This document shows positions 32,571 through 43,799 of a stretch of 64,000 bases of DNA, in pieces. Position 1 is the stretch's first letter; each line of letters opens with the position of its first letter. Source of the DNA: Apostichopus japonicus (lineage: Eukaryota; Echinodermata; Holothuroidea; Aspidochirotida; Stichopodidae). Where the stretch lies: positions 30,020,054 through 30,084,053 of the forward strand of contig NC_092562.1 in NCBI RefSeq assembly GCF_037975245.1, in the 5' to 3' direction. The position numbers and the translations under genes are program-made. The notes below the pieces were generated by a model. It made no database searches and was not told the origin of the DNA. It was given only the letters and a program-made list of their open reading frames with translations.

Positions 32571-34985
32571 TCTCTTTAAAAGAATACCACCGTAACTTGT
32601 TCATAATTACTGTAGAATGTTACCAGATTGATATAAGGAAATCATAACAACTAGAAACTACTCCAATTTGTTTTGTTTTTTTGCATATGAAAAGTTTGTA
32701 TTCACTTGTTCATAATTGATTTGAGCAAAATTTTAGACCGTATTCCGAGACGGACCTGTTTACAATGAAACAACCTATTGTTAGGCTTATTGCGACGGCT
32801 ATGGATTAGAGGCATATCAGCAACTCTGCCAAAATTAAATTATTTTTGAGGGCATTGCAGCAAGCATCGGAAGGTCAGCAACAAAATTTTCCCTGGAAAA
32901 TAAATCCGAAAAAGTCGGATTTCTGCCGCGGAACGAATTGTAGGGGGTGTCTGAGGTGGGATGTGCCCCCTCAGAAGCTGAAGCTTTTTGAAAATAGAAG
33001 ACCCAAGAGGACGTGATTTGGTGGCCCATTTTTACATTGATTGCCAGTGTACTACACATATGTTAAGGGAAGCCTCGCAAATCTAACCGCCATGTCCGGG
33101 CCGGTGGATTTTTCCGCGGCTATAATGAGCACAGCCACAAGCAGATAATGAGTCACACTTGAGTGCACACTCTCTCCAAACCACCCTCCACGCAATACAG
33201 TTACATTCACAGCCGCGGTCAAGTTTTTACTAAGCCGATTTGAACACAATAGTGAGTTGAACAAAACATCATAGCTAAGTCTCAAGGTATTCAAACGTTT
33301 CAAAAAGATATTATGTTTATACGCCGTATTTTATCCTACTGCAGAAGCAAAACTTCTGTGAAAAATAAGTAAGGAAATGTGAATTTACACTGCAGGAATC
33401 TAAAATGCTATCTTTCTTATTTTCCCAGTCGGCCAAGTAGGAACAAAAAGTTTCGTTGCCTTTTTGCAAGGACATTAAGTTTCCTGAATTTTTAAGATTT
33501 AAAAATCTAAAAAACTGAAATCACAATCTCACTTCTTATACACGTGCACATAAGCGTGAACCAGAGCCTAACATACGGGATGACTTTAGAATAATCCTAC
33601 TAAGTTGTATAGAACAGGACCTAAACTACCTAGCTAGGTGAAAAAACTCGGTTGACTGTAGGGAATTTTTCGCACTCCAGCGAAGCTGTACTCTTTTTTT
33701 TAGCCAGCTAGATCGTAGACATCATGAGGATTGAACAAATGACGATAATTTCTTGTGAAAGAAATTTGAAATAAATGTGGAAAAAATGCGATCATCCTTT
33801 CTCCGTTTTAAGTGTAAATGTTATTCTAGCATTCCATGGTTAAGAAAGTTGAAAGAAATTAAGTTTATCAACTTCATTTACTGACTTTTGAACTTCGTAA
33901 AAAAAAACGTCCTTTACTACTCTGAAAATCAGTAGAGAAATTAGCAATTGTGTACGAACAGTAAGTTGGTACACCTTTCAAATTTTACGAAAGTTCGAGC
34001 AAAATACTTTCGAAAAATTCACGCGAAACTGGCATATTGTGCTAAATGCAACTAATGTCATGTAGACAAGGCTCTAGTACACCCATTTATGAATAAACCA
34101 TACGACCACATCTGGCGGGGCGGGAAGAAAATATTTTCTAGAATTTCCACACAAAAAAAGGAAAAATTAATATCCTACCATAGTTAAGTGTATAGTAAAT
34201 AGCCTAACCACTTCGCCGGTTACGGATCTCACGTAACAACAAAAACACAACTAATTGTATTTTGCGAAGTTGACGTTTTCTACAAGGACATGGAAACAAT
34301 ATTTAGCATTTAGTTAATCATGCCAAGTGGCCTAAAACATGGGATTACAAGATTCTTACTTTCATAAAGATTGCCATACTGTAGCTATTGGGGCCTTGAT
34401 ATCGTGCTTTGTCTGTATGGTATAGACTGTGCCTCGAGTGTACCATGGGGAATAGATTGTTTTGTTCATGCGGAGGAGTCGGTTGGCTTGAGGTGTGTTT
34501 TACTTACCTTAATGTTACGGGGATATATACTTTTCTTGAACGTCTAAGATAATATTTCGCATAACTTTACCGATCCTTTACTGACTTACCTAATTAATTC
34601 TAGAGTGGAGCCAAAATAGTTTACTCCATGAAAAGTTTTTTGGAAACATGCCAAAAATGTTAACAAACAGGTGTTAGACAGGGGGGTTGTTTGGAAGGTA
34701 CCTGGGAAAATTCGCAGCCCATGTACAGTATGCCTACGATGATATTTAAGTAGGGGTAAACACTGCAGTTGTAAACTGATGTACGTATAGTAAAATTTTC
34801 ACCGAATAGTAACTTGTATCTCTAACCACACGGCAGCCTAACACACTAAGTCAATGGGAAAATCAAGCATTTAAACCATCTGTTTATTCGTTGAATTTGT
34901 GTCGCAGTTAGCTTCAGAGATCAACGTTACGGTCGATGTTCTCTCTTTAACATACATATGTGGCATAGCTTAACTATTGTTTTGT
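32570..34985. repeat. Diverged inverted and direct repeats
   Basis: 32575-32660 is the reverse complement of about 35838-35925 ('gtaacttgtt-ataattact-tagaatgttaccag'). 33052-33115 is an inverted relative of 37838-37895 ('gggaagcctcgcaaatctaaccgcc'). 34276-34790 is a direct relative of the first 300 bp of the window. 34815-34910 shares 'cactaagtcaatggga' and 'catctgtttattcg' with the repeats at 35.6 and 39.6 kb. No protein is recognised. Confidence 0.6.
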
Positions 34986-35574
34986 TATCTCAATACATTA
35001 CATGTATAGAGATATTGTAACAGTTAGTGGGACTCTCTCTTCTCTTAAAAAATTTTCAGCGTCTTCATACAAAGTTCTTTTTCTCTGGAATTTCCAGAGC
35101 AAGCATATATCATATAGGCCTACAAAAGTTACTATTTTTTATTCCAGAATTATATCTCATTCTATGACTTTTTCACCGATTTATGTCCAAAACTTGCCAA
35201 ATCGGGCCGAAACACAGTTTGTTTCATGCCTTTTTGCACACGCTCCAAAACTTGTTTGTAGGGAACTTTTGCCCACGTTTTCCTGTTTTTGATGATTAAG
35301 CCCCGCCTCCAAGCATGGTTTGTAGCAGATTGGCCAAACTCATGGCAGCTACATGTTAGATATACGAAAATGGCTACCCTCGCGACCAATTTTTCTGTAC
35401 CGTGTGTAGTGTATTGCACGCTAATTACATATACACATTTTTGTACTGCTGACTGCTTGTAGTCCAACCATTGTTGTGCAAAAAAAAAAATACTTTGCGT
35501 AGCTTTTAACATACTTTCCTAGCTGCTATCGTCGCGCATGGTACCCGAACACCAGACGTAGTCAACGGAAAATC

Positions 35575-35830
35575 TTGCCTAAGCATCTCCTTATTCGCTG
35601 AAATTGTGACGCAGTTAACTCAAACTAAAATATCCATGAAATACTGCAACCTTCGACCACATGTTAGCCTAACCACCACACTAAGTCAATGGGAAATGTA
35701 GCCTAACGATAGGTTTGCAAAAAAAAAAAAAAAATCGTAGCTTAGTTTACAACTTTCAATTTGCTGGAAATCGGCATTTGTTTGGAAGGTATGTGCTATG
35801 TCTTAAAGAGGGAATGTCGTATTTTAATTG
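35575..35830 (+). repeat. Repeat family R3, forward arm
   Basis: Forward counterpart of the inverted segment 39395-39625, about 80-85 per cent identical by eye over 230 bp. Shared words: 'aaatatccatgaaa', 'ttcgaccacatgttagccta', 'cacactaagtcaat', a poly-A run, 'gtttacaactttcaat' and 'ttggaaggtatgtgct'. The arms are 3.8 kb apart and may be two independent insertions in opposite orientation. Confidence 0.7.
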
Positions 35831-36349
35831 GAGTAGTTTCTAGTTGTTATTATTTCTTTACATCAATCTGGTAACATTCTAGAGTAATATTAAACAAGTT
35901 ACGATGGTACAATTTGCTTTCCAGTTTGATTGGCCTTAGCATACATTTCTAATTGAACTTGCATGGAGTTTAATAGGTAACGAATTAGGTATGTTTAACT
36001 TCAAGTTCGTAACATTTCTTTTTGTTCAAAAAAGGTAAAATACTGAAAATAAGCACAAAATAATGTCGGAATGTATGCAATATGTAATTAAAATTTACAC
36101 TTTGGTAAAGATTGAAGATGGATGGTTTGTCTGAGATGCTTTTTGAGATGGATATTTTGAGTAAGTATTCTTAGCCCATTTCAAGCCATTAACAGTTGAC
36201 ATACACGTCGAGGTGGTTAGGCCATTCGCTTAGCACAGTGCTGATAAGGTAGGATGTCATATTTACGTATTTTGGAAATTTGTAAAAAAAAAAAAACAAT
36301 CCAGAGGTGATTTGATAGTTTAGTTAGTTTAGTAGAAAAAAGGATCAGG

Positions 36350-37150
36350 AGGGACACTTAAGTCCCCATCAAGGACCCTATAGAGAGAGAGAAAAAAACT
36401 GAAGACACAGACACTCAGACCCGATTACAATGCTTAAAGTGCTTGTCCAAAGCATTCTTAAACCCATTCACACTACTTGCAAGTACAACTTTCTCAGGCA
36501 AACCATTCCACTCATTCACAACCCTATTAGAAGAAAAAAAGGTATGCCGAATATTAATCCTACTATGCAACTTTTGGAGTTTAAGACAATGACCTATAGT
36601 ACAACTACTGTTAGCAAACAAGAAAAAGTCGGTAAAGGATAAATTGTCGAAACCATAAACAATCTTGAAAACCTGGATCAAGTCCCCACGTAACTTTCTA
36701 AGCTCCAGTGTGGTGAGATTCAACAGTTGTAACCGCCTATAATAAGGAACCCCCTTTAATGAACTAATCATCCTAGTAGCCCTCCTCTGTACTTATCCTT
36801 AGCAAAGTAAGGGTTCCAAGCCTGCACAGCACACTCCAGATGAGGCCTAACCAATTGCTTATAAAGCCTAACTACGATGTCCTCTTTCAGAAAACTGAAG
36901 TTCCTCTTGATCATACCTAAAACCCTATTACCTCTTTTAGCAGCTTCAAGACAATGTTTAGAAGGTTGCAGAGATGAGTCAATGTAGATACCTAGGTCTC
37001 TTTCAACAGAGACCTCCTGTAACTCCACACCATTAAGATTGTATGTAAACTTTTGCTTACTACTACCAATGTGGCATTACCTTACATTTATCAATATTAA
37101 AAAGCATACAAACAAAAGGACACCTAAGAGCCTTGTATTACAACGACACT
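36350..37150 (-). pseudogene. 5'-truncated LINE, reverse transcriptase C-terminus
   Basis: Two frames on the - strand give the C-terminal region of a CR1/L2-group reverse transcriptase: 36768-37028 ('VERDLGIYIDSSLQPSKHC', 'LVRPHLECAVQAWNPYFAKD') and, after a small deletion/frameshift around 36780, 36415-36771 ('ATRMISSLKGVPYYRRLQLL', 'TTLELRKLRGDLIQVFKIV', 'HTFFSSNRVVNEWNGLPEKV'). The catalytic half is missing. It is nested in repeat R2 copy A. The short 3' part ends near a run of aga/gaga and poly-A. Confidence 0.85.
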
Positions 37151-37334
37151 CGCAACACTCACAGGATGAAGTGTAACCTGCAGAGACTATTCGTGGAAAA
37201 GTAGTGTAAATGCAAGTTCTATATTTGTTGTATCATGATTGATAATGATAATTGTAGAGACAGAGAAAAGATATGAAATTAGGAATCAAAATTAGAACTT
37301 CCAGTATTGAGATACTGCGTCATTGATGCTCTTG

Positions 37335-40300
37335 TTTAAATTCTGGTTTGTCAATATGGGTTTTCTGAAGTTCTTGGGGGCATATATTTAATGCAATTGC
37401 TGATTCAGTTGTTAATTCATAGTTACGTACCCCTCGTTGAACAAGGCTCATAATGTATAGGCCCAGGTAAAGGCTGCTTTTATCGAACTTTTGAGTAGCG
37501 GAGTTTCACAATTGTTCATAAGAGACCCAAGAAATTTTATTTGTGAGGTTTGATAACGTGGAAGATTTGCAAGAATTACAGTATATAAAGTACTGAATCT
37601 CGGACATTTGGTAGTGGCGGATTTTAGTGTATAAGTCCTTTTGCAACATAAACTACCGCTCTATTGACTGTCAAAACCGCAAAAGTTAATCCGGTCACTT
37701 GGCCAAGTTTGCTCATTGTTTGTGAAGAATAACCAGCCTTGTGTTGTCAGGACACTGTGCTCATTACTCCGGCTGGCAACCAGCGTGTGTGCATTCAACC
37801 ATGGGACCAATATGCACATGCATAATGAGCAAGGGGTGCGAGATTTCCGCCGGCCCGGAACCGGCGGTTAGATTTGCAAGGCTTCCCTAACCATGTTACG
37901 GTAGCACATGAGTCGTTTTGTTGCAACATGAATCCCGGTATCGTAGCTACAACCGGCATTTTCCTCAACTTTCATCTATGGTTCAAAGCACTTAGTTACG
38001 AGACTGTTATGTCCTACATTCAATATGCATAGCATAGGCTAAAGTATGTACATACTCTTACACGCACAGTTATAAAAATATAACACGCTATATTAAGGCC
38101 TTTGTTTTTTAACATACACTGCCAAAAGAAAAGCACAAACCTTGGAAAAAAGCAACCCACACCATCCTTCATTCATACTCGACATAAGATATTAGATTAT
38201 CACGTTCGCACATGGATAAAACTAGTAATCCGTACACAAAATGAAATTGGGGGTTCCCCACAATTCCATGATATTGGAATAGAGCAACCCCTTCAAGTTC
38301 AAAATGAAAAGTTTTAACTATCAACAATTCACCACGTGTTTGGAACTTCAGACAATAAGAATGTAAGGGGCTACGTAAATGCGGAATTATAAACTACATA
38401 TATAAGAATAGTAAAGATTCATTCATATCGTTAATCAGCTTTTGTTTACTCCAGAAAATATACTTTCAATACGGACAATATCAATCTTTCGTACAAAAAA
38501 ATTTAAAAAGTGGCGAAAGATAACCATAAATGACATCGTGGAACCCCCCGCATTAATAAGCGAATCCATTTCATTACAGCATCAACTCTCAAGTACCGCA
38601 CAGCAGTGTGTACCAGTACCGTACCATAGGCTATAATAATATACAGTCCCGTGCGAAGATGGATTTAAACTGGATATACTCCCTGCGCGGTTTTGGCTCA
38701 AAATTTATTAAATCGTTATAATTATTATAACAAAATGAGGTGAAATGCATAAGGGTAAGATTTTGTACATGGGAACCTTCACAATCATCGTCTGAAGGAA
38801 AATAAATAACGAAACTTCAGAATAACTTTGAGATCTCGTAACGTGCTGAGCCCAAGTAACTTTCGATATTTGGTGTAACCTAGGTCACGTAGTGCACGTA
38901 GGCCTATATTGACCCGCAGATAGTGACTGACGGTAAATCGGTAATAATAGATTTTAATGTGATAATTGAATGTTTCACATATGACGTTTAATTGTCGGAC
39001 ACGTCTTATTTCTTTTCATTTTTCCCTTTCCATCTTTCTTTCTTTCTTCCTCCCTCTTCACGTGTTTGCTGTGTTTTTGTTTTGTTTTTTTACCAGGGTA
39101 GGAAATTAAGATTTGGCATTGGGGGGCTATTTTGGAGGGGGGGGGGGAATCCATTAAAAGTGTAATCGCAAAAATTGGCGATCGTTTAGCAATTAACCTC
39201 AAGCCACCGAAAAACCAATAACCCATAAACTAAAATAGAAAACACAGGTTTACTTCCGCTGTAGGTGCCCTTTCCTTAAACCATGTATTTTTTTCGTGTG
39301 TGGATAAAACCACTCACCACCAACGCTGACAACTAATCGTAGTTTAAACTTCCAATCCATCGCCACAGCACGGTGTACGTTAAATCCAACATTCCCTTTT
39401 TAAGAGAAAGCACATACCTTCCAATCAACTGCCGATTTCCAACTGATTGAAAGTTGTAAACAAAGCTACTAATTTTTTTTTTGACAAACCGATGGTTAGG
39501 CTTCATTTCCTATTGACTTAGTGTGGTTGCTAGGCTAACATGTGGTCGAAGATTGCAGTGTTTCATGGATATTTTGATTTTTTATTTGCGACACAGCTTG
39601 CGCGAATAAACAGATGGCTAGGTTAGATTTCCATGGGGCTTAGTGTGAAGTTAGGCTTCCATGTGGTCGGAGATTTGCGGGGATTTTAGGTTATTGTCGC
39701 TGGTACTGAAATTGCTAAGTGGAGGCCGTATTATTTGCCAGTAACTTTGCAAGAAGTCCCCAGTGATTGTGCGCGACCCTCCCGCACTGCTTCAAATTTT
39801 ATGCGGGATTTTGATTACTGTTTGCGCGATTCACGCTTCTTCTGCAAACCCTAGCATGTCACAATGAATTTTACAGAGATACCTGATATTGCCAGGGTGA
39901 TATTCTTATATTTTACTTTTCTTTTTCCCCCTCCCAAATCGCAATTGTGATTCAGTATGGCCAACCATATCATTTTCTTTAGTATTAGTGGTCCGATCAT
40001 GGGCGAAAGTCAACTTGAAGCCAGTTCAAAATGCTAGTCATGTTTTCTTCCACGAACAGTCAGTGTGTAAATCATCTCGTTATTTGCACGTACAAAACGT
40101 ATGGGTTTTGTCAGTGTGCAGACCTGTTAACGTTGTCAATTCTTCTGTTCGAAATTAGTAAGAAAACAACCGATAGATATCAACCGGGTATTTGAAGTCA
40201 CTGATATCTTGATTTAAGTCATTTTGCTGAATTATTTGATCTCCGTCATGAATTTTGGTGATCATTCATCAATCACTTTGGCAGTTACAAAAATATTCGT

Positions 40301-40885
40301 AGGTCACCGGGGCCTAACTAATTACCATTTAACTTGACTGTACAAACTCAATTCAACGTCGTTATGTTGGTTTTGCTGAATCACGATGAGGGGAACATTC
40401 AGGTTTTATATGTAAGGTAATATTTGAGAAATATGGCAATGTTATGGAGTATCAAATAATATCAGTATTCGTGAAAAATATGTTGTTAATGACTCAACGG
40501 TTTAAGCATAGGGCTCAATGACCGTTTGAATCGGATACGTTTGGTAGGTCTATAACACTCAGTACTATACAAGCATATACACGAAGCCTATACTGGCATA
40601 CACCATTATAATAGCCTATACAAAACTGTGTGCACGAAGTCAACACAATAGTCATTAACAAACAAATTTAAACTTGAATCGATTGTTGATGCCTGGTATC
40701 TTTAGTCCAGAACAAGTTGCCCGTGAAACTTAATCCTTATTCAAAACGAAATGTCATTCATCTTGGTCACTAAGGAAGTCCATTGTCCACACCAATGATG
40801 TCATAGATGGCCCTCCTCATTAAATCTGAGTCTCAGCTGAGAGCTGATCACCCAAGTGTAACTAAGCTGAAGACGTGAACAATAA
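37335..40885. other. Intron stretch with inverted repeats, no gene
   Basis: 37780-37900 holds the inverted partner of 33052-33115. 39395-39660 is the inverted arm of repeat R3, followed by a further partial unit (gaataaacagatggctaggt, 'ggcttagtgtgaagttaggc'). An 11-base G run occurs at 39137-39147. Short open frames here have no recognisable domain. Confidence 0.5.
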
Positions 40886-40887
40886 TA

Positions 40888-43262
40888 ATAATATAATAAT
40901 AATAATAATAAATGAGACTTATATAGCGCCAAATCAGTAAACAAAAGTTACTGCTCAAAGCGCTTTACAAAGAAAGTAAATTAATTTACAAAAGAACAAG
41001 TGAAAAAATGGGTCTTAAGTAGACTTTTGAAAGTAGAAAGTTTATAGCATGTTCGAATGTGATCTGGTAACTTGTTCCAGAGATAAGACCCAGAGTATTG
41101 GAAGCTTCTGTAACCATAGTTCTTCAATCGTGGTTTTGGAACAGTTAAAAACAGTTTGTTGGAGGAACGAAGTGTGCGAGTTGGAGTATATGGCAAGAGA
41201 AGTTGTGACAGGTACACAGGCCGTTCAAGATGATGAGCACAGAAGGTGAGAAGAAGTATTTTATACTGGATTCTGTAGCTGATAGGTAGCCAATGAAGTT
41301 CCTTCAGAAGTGGGGTGGTGCGGCACTTTCTTCCTTTCCTTTTCACAATACGGGCAGCGGTGTTTTGGATCTTTTGGAGTTTCTTGATGGTCGAATCAGG
41401 AAGGCCAAATAAAAGTGAATTAAGAAAATCAAGCTTTGATGTCACAAACGCATGGACCAGTATCTCGCAAGTCTTATTATCGAGGTAATTCCTCATCAAA
41501 CTGATTTTCCTAAGTTGCCAATTTGCAGAACGGCAGAGATTAGTAACGTGATTTTCAAGTGACATGGTCTGGTCAAAATATGCACCAAGGTTTCTAACAG
41601 TTGAGGAGATATTAATAGAGTCTTTACCAACAGTAAGTGGTGGAAAATTAGGTGTAACTTCAGAGAAACGTGATCAAAAAACAATAAACGCTGTTTTATC
41701 ACAGTTTAGTTTCAACTGATTAGTTGCAAGCCAAGTGTTTACAGCACTTATACAGGTTTCCATTTTATGAAAAGCATTTGGCACATCATCCTTATCGAAA
41801 GCAAGAAGTAATTGAGTATCATCCGCATAATGATGGAAATGAACACCATGGTGCCGAATAATATCACTCAACTCCGCAAGATATAAAGAAAAAAGAACAG
41901 GTCCAAGTACAGAGCCCTGTGGAACACCAGTAACTAATGGACGAGGAGACGAGAGAACATCTTCAATTTTCACCTGTTGATAACGCTCAGTAATATAAGA
42001 ATTGAACCAGGATAGAACAGTACCACCTAATCGATACTTTGACTGCAGTCTTTCTAACAAAATGGAATGATTAACTGTATCAAAAGCTGATGATAAGTCT
42101 AAAAGAACTAAAAGGACAAAGCAGTCTTCATCAAGCTTGGATGTAATAAAATTATGAACTGCATTGAGGGCAGTTTCCGTACTGTGACCAGACTTATAAG
42201 CTGACTGGTATGGTTCGAGAAGATTCTCCTGTGTAAGATAATCCATTAAGCGAGATAAAACTGTCTTTTCCAAAACCTTTGAAACGAAACTCAAGTTCGA
42301 AATAGGGCGATAATTTTTTAAACAGTTTCTGTCTAAGCTGGTCTTTTTAAGTACAGGAGTCACATGAGCAACCTTAAAGGAATCAGGTACGGTTCCTGTT
42401 GACATAGAAGTATTGACAATATTCGTGATGAGAAGAATGAGTTCTGCTGAACAACCTTTAGCTAACCATGTTGGCAGCGGATCAAGCATACACGATTTTG
42501 ATGGAGAGTTTTTGATAATTTTAAGTATTTCATCTTCAGTAGCTTCAGAGAAACTGTCGAACGAAGATGCAGGCGATGGCTCAGTCAAACAATTTGCAGA
42601 AAGATGAAGGCCTTGACAATTTAACATAGTACAAAGTTCCGAGATCTTCTTGGAAAAATAAAGGGAGAATCTCTCAGATAACTCTGTATGGCAAGAATAG
42701 TTCGGCAGGATGGCACACTTCTGTTTATTTGAAAGAAAATCAACAGTCTTGAAAAGATCTTTAGGAGATGATGTATCCGCAATAATAGTGGCGTAATAAT
42801 TTCTCCTTGCAATACAAATTTTGTTCCGCACAACTTTACAATGTTCCTTAAAAAGTTCTCTATGAACAGATAAACCTGTTTTGCGCCACTGACGCTCGTG
42901 CTGTCTCCTAACTTTCTTAGCTTGGACAATATCATGACTAAACCAAGGTTCAATTTTCTTGTCAGGTTTGACGACCTTCCTAATAACAGGGGCATGTTTA
43001 TCAAAAATAAAACTCAATGAATCATAAGTAGAAACAAGTTCAGGGAGTGAACCCTTTTGATCAACCCTGCAAATTGGGCTATCGTTGATATCAGATCTAA
43101 ACTGAACCAAGTCAATATCTTGTGTCCTACGATAGCATATGACTGGTTTATTCACAACAGTGGTCTTTGCACAGTTAATGCTACCGGTAATAATCATATG
43201 ATCAGATACATTTGGATCCAATACAGAAATGTCATTAATAACTTGATGATCAATAGCCTGGC
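40888..43262 (-). mobile_element. L2-like LINE, 5'-truncated, nearly intact ORF2
   Basis: On the - strand one frame is open from 43299 to 40981 except for a single TGA at 41674-41676. It includes the end of the endonuclease ('LDPNVSDHMIITGSI', the SDH motif), the reverse transcriptase ('NYRPISNLSFVSKVLEKTVL', 'LLDLSSAFDTVNHSIL', 'GVPQGSVLGPVLFSLYLAEL', 'FHHYADDTQLLLAF') and the C-terminal region ('KIQNTAARIVKRKGRK', 'LLKELHWLPISYRIQYKILL', 'YLWNKLPDHIRTC'). Downstream, 'gtaaagcgctttgagcagta' and 'ggcgctatataagt' then (ATT)n at 40888-40910 form the typical L2 3' end. It starts abruptly within the endonuclease, so it is 5' truncated. A young, dead copy. Confidence 0.92.
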
Positions 43263-43305
43263 GAGCGCACGCCGTCATGACGGCGATTAGATTTGGCAAT
43301 GGTCC

Positions 43306-43458
43306 TTAACAGTTTTATTTTAATTTAATTTTAATAATATATTTACTATAAATTACAAATCAGTGAAGGACAATTGATGTTGAATGTCCTTTTTGTCTCC
43401 ATTTATGTAGATAAAACAAACACTGGCTATAAGAATAACAATAGATAGTGAGTGACAT
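43306..43458. repeat. Direct repeat flanking Penelope-like element, left
   Basis: 153 bp, about 97 per cent identical to 45973-46119. Both start taacagttttattttaattt and end gatagtgagtgacat. The left copy has a 5 bp extra 'taatt' unit and two substitutions. The pair brackets the Penelope-like element. It could be the element's pseudo-LTR or a long target duplication. Confidence 0.9.
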
Positions 43459-43662
43459 GAAAGGGGGGTGTAGGCAGCTTTACACTATCTAACGCAACGT
43501 AGTTGCCAAGAACCTGAAGTATTTTTAAGGGAGGGCCCGAGGAACATGAACTTATAGCATGCTCCTCATGGTGAAACATAATTGCACCTATTAGGTGAAT
43601 TGAGTGTACTGTTAATAGTAGGAGAGACTAGCGACCAACTATGATCAACTATGACCAACTTA

Positions 43663-43715
43663 TGACCAACTAGACCGGTTTCTGCTCTCAAACTTTATAG
43701 GAGGAGCTTCATCAG
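43663..43715 (-). ncRNA. Possible hammerhead ribozyme remnant in PLE
   Basis: On the element strand the order is CTGATGA, then GCTC...GAGC as a 4 bp stem II around an A-rich loop, then GAAAC, then a short stem III (ACCGG / TTGGT with a 5-base loop) and GGTC. These are the conserved hammerhead core parts, and hammerheads are known in Penelope-like elements. Stem I is not convincing: the bases after GTC do not pair well with those before CTGATGA, so the copy may be decayed or the fold wrong. Confidence 0.45.
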
Positions 43716-43799
43716 TAGTAGCCTTTGAATATTTTATATTCGGCCTGGGCATATCGTTCTCAAAATGCATCTTTTTTCTGTGCACGAGTTTTTATGGAC

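Larger units (their letters stand above)
34989..37334 (+). repeat. Repeat family R2, copy A (with LINE fragment inside)
   Basis: The left part (34989-35430) and the right end (37161-37334) match the 1.84 kb insertion at 51099-52935; shared words include 'ctcaatacattacatgtata', 'ttagatatacgaaaatggct', 'aagtgtaacctgcagagact' and 'gatactgc-tcattgatgctc'. The interior differs: copy A contains a LINE fragment (36350-37150) and R3-type repeats. No terminal inverted repeats and no protein of its own were seen, so the class is unknown. Confidence 0.7.
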
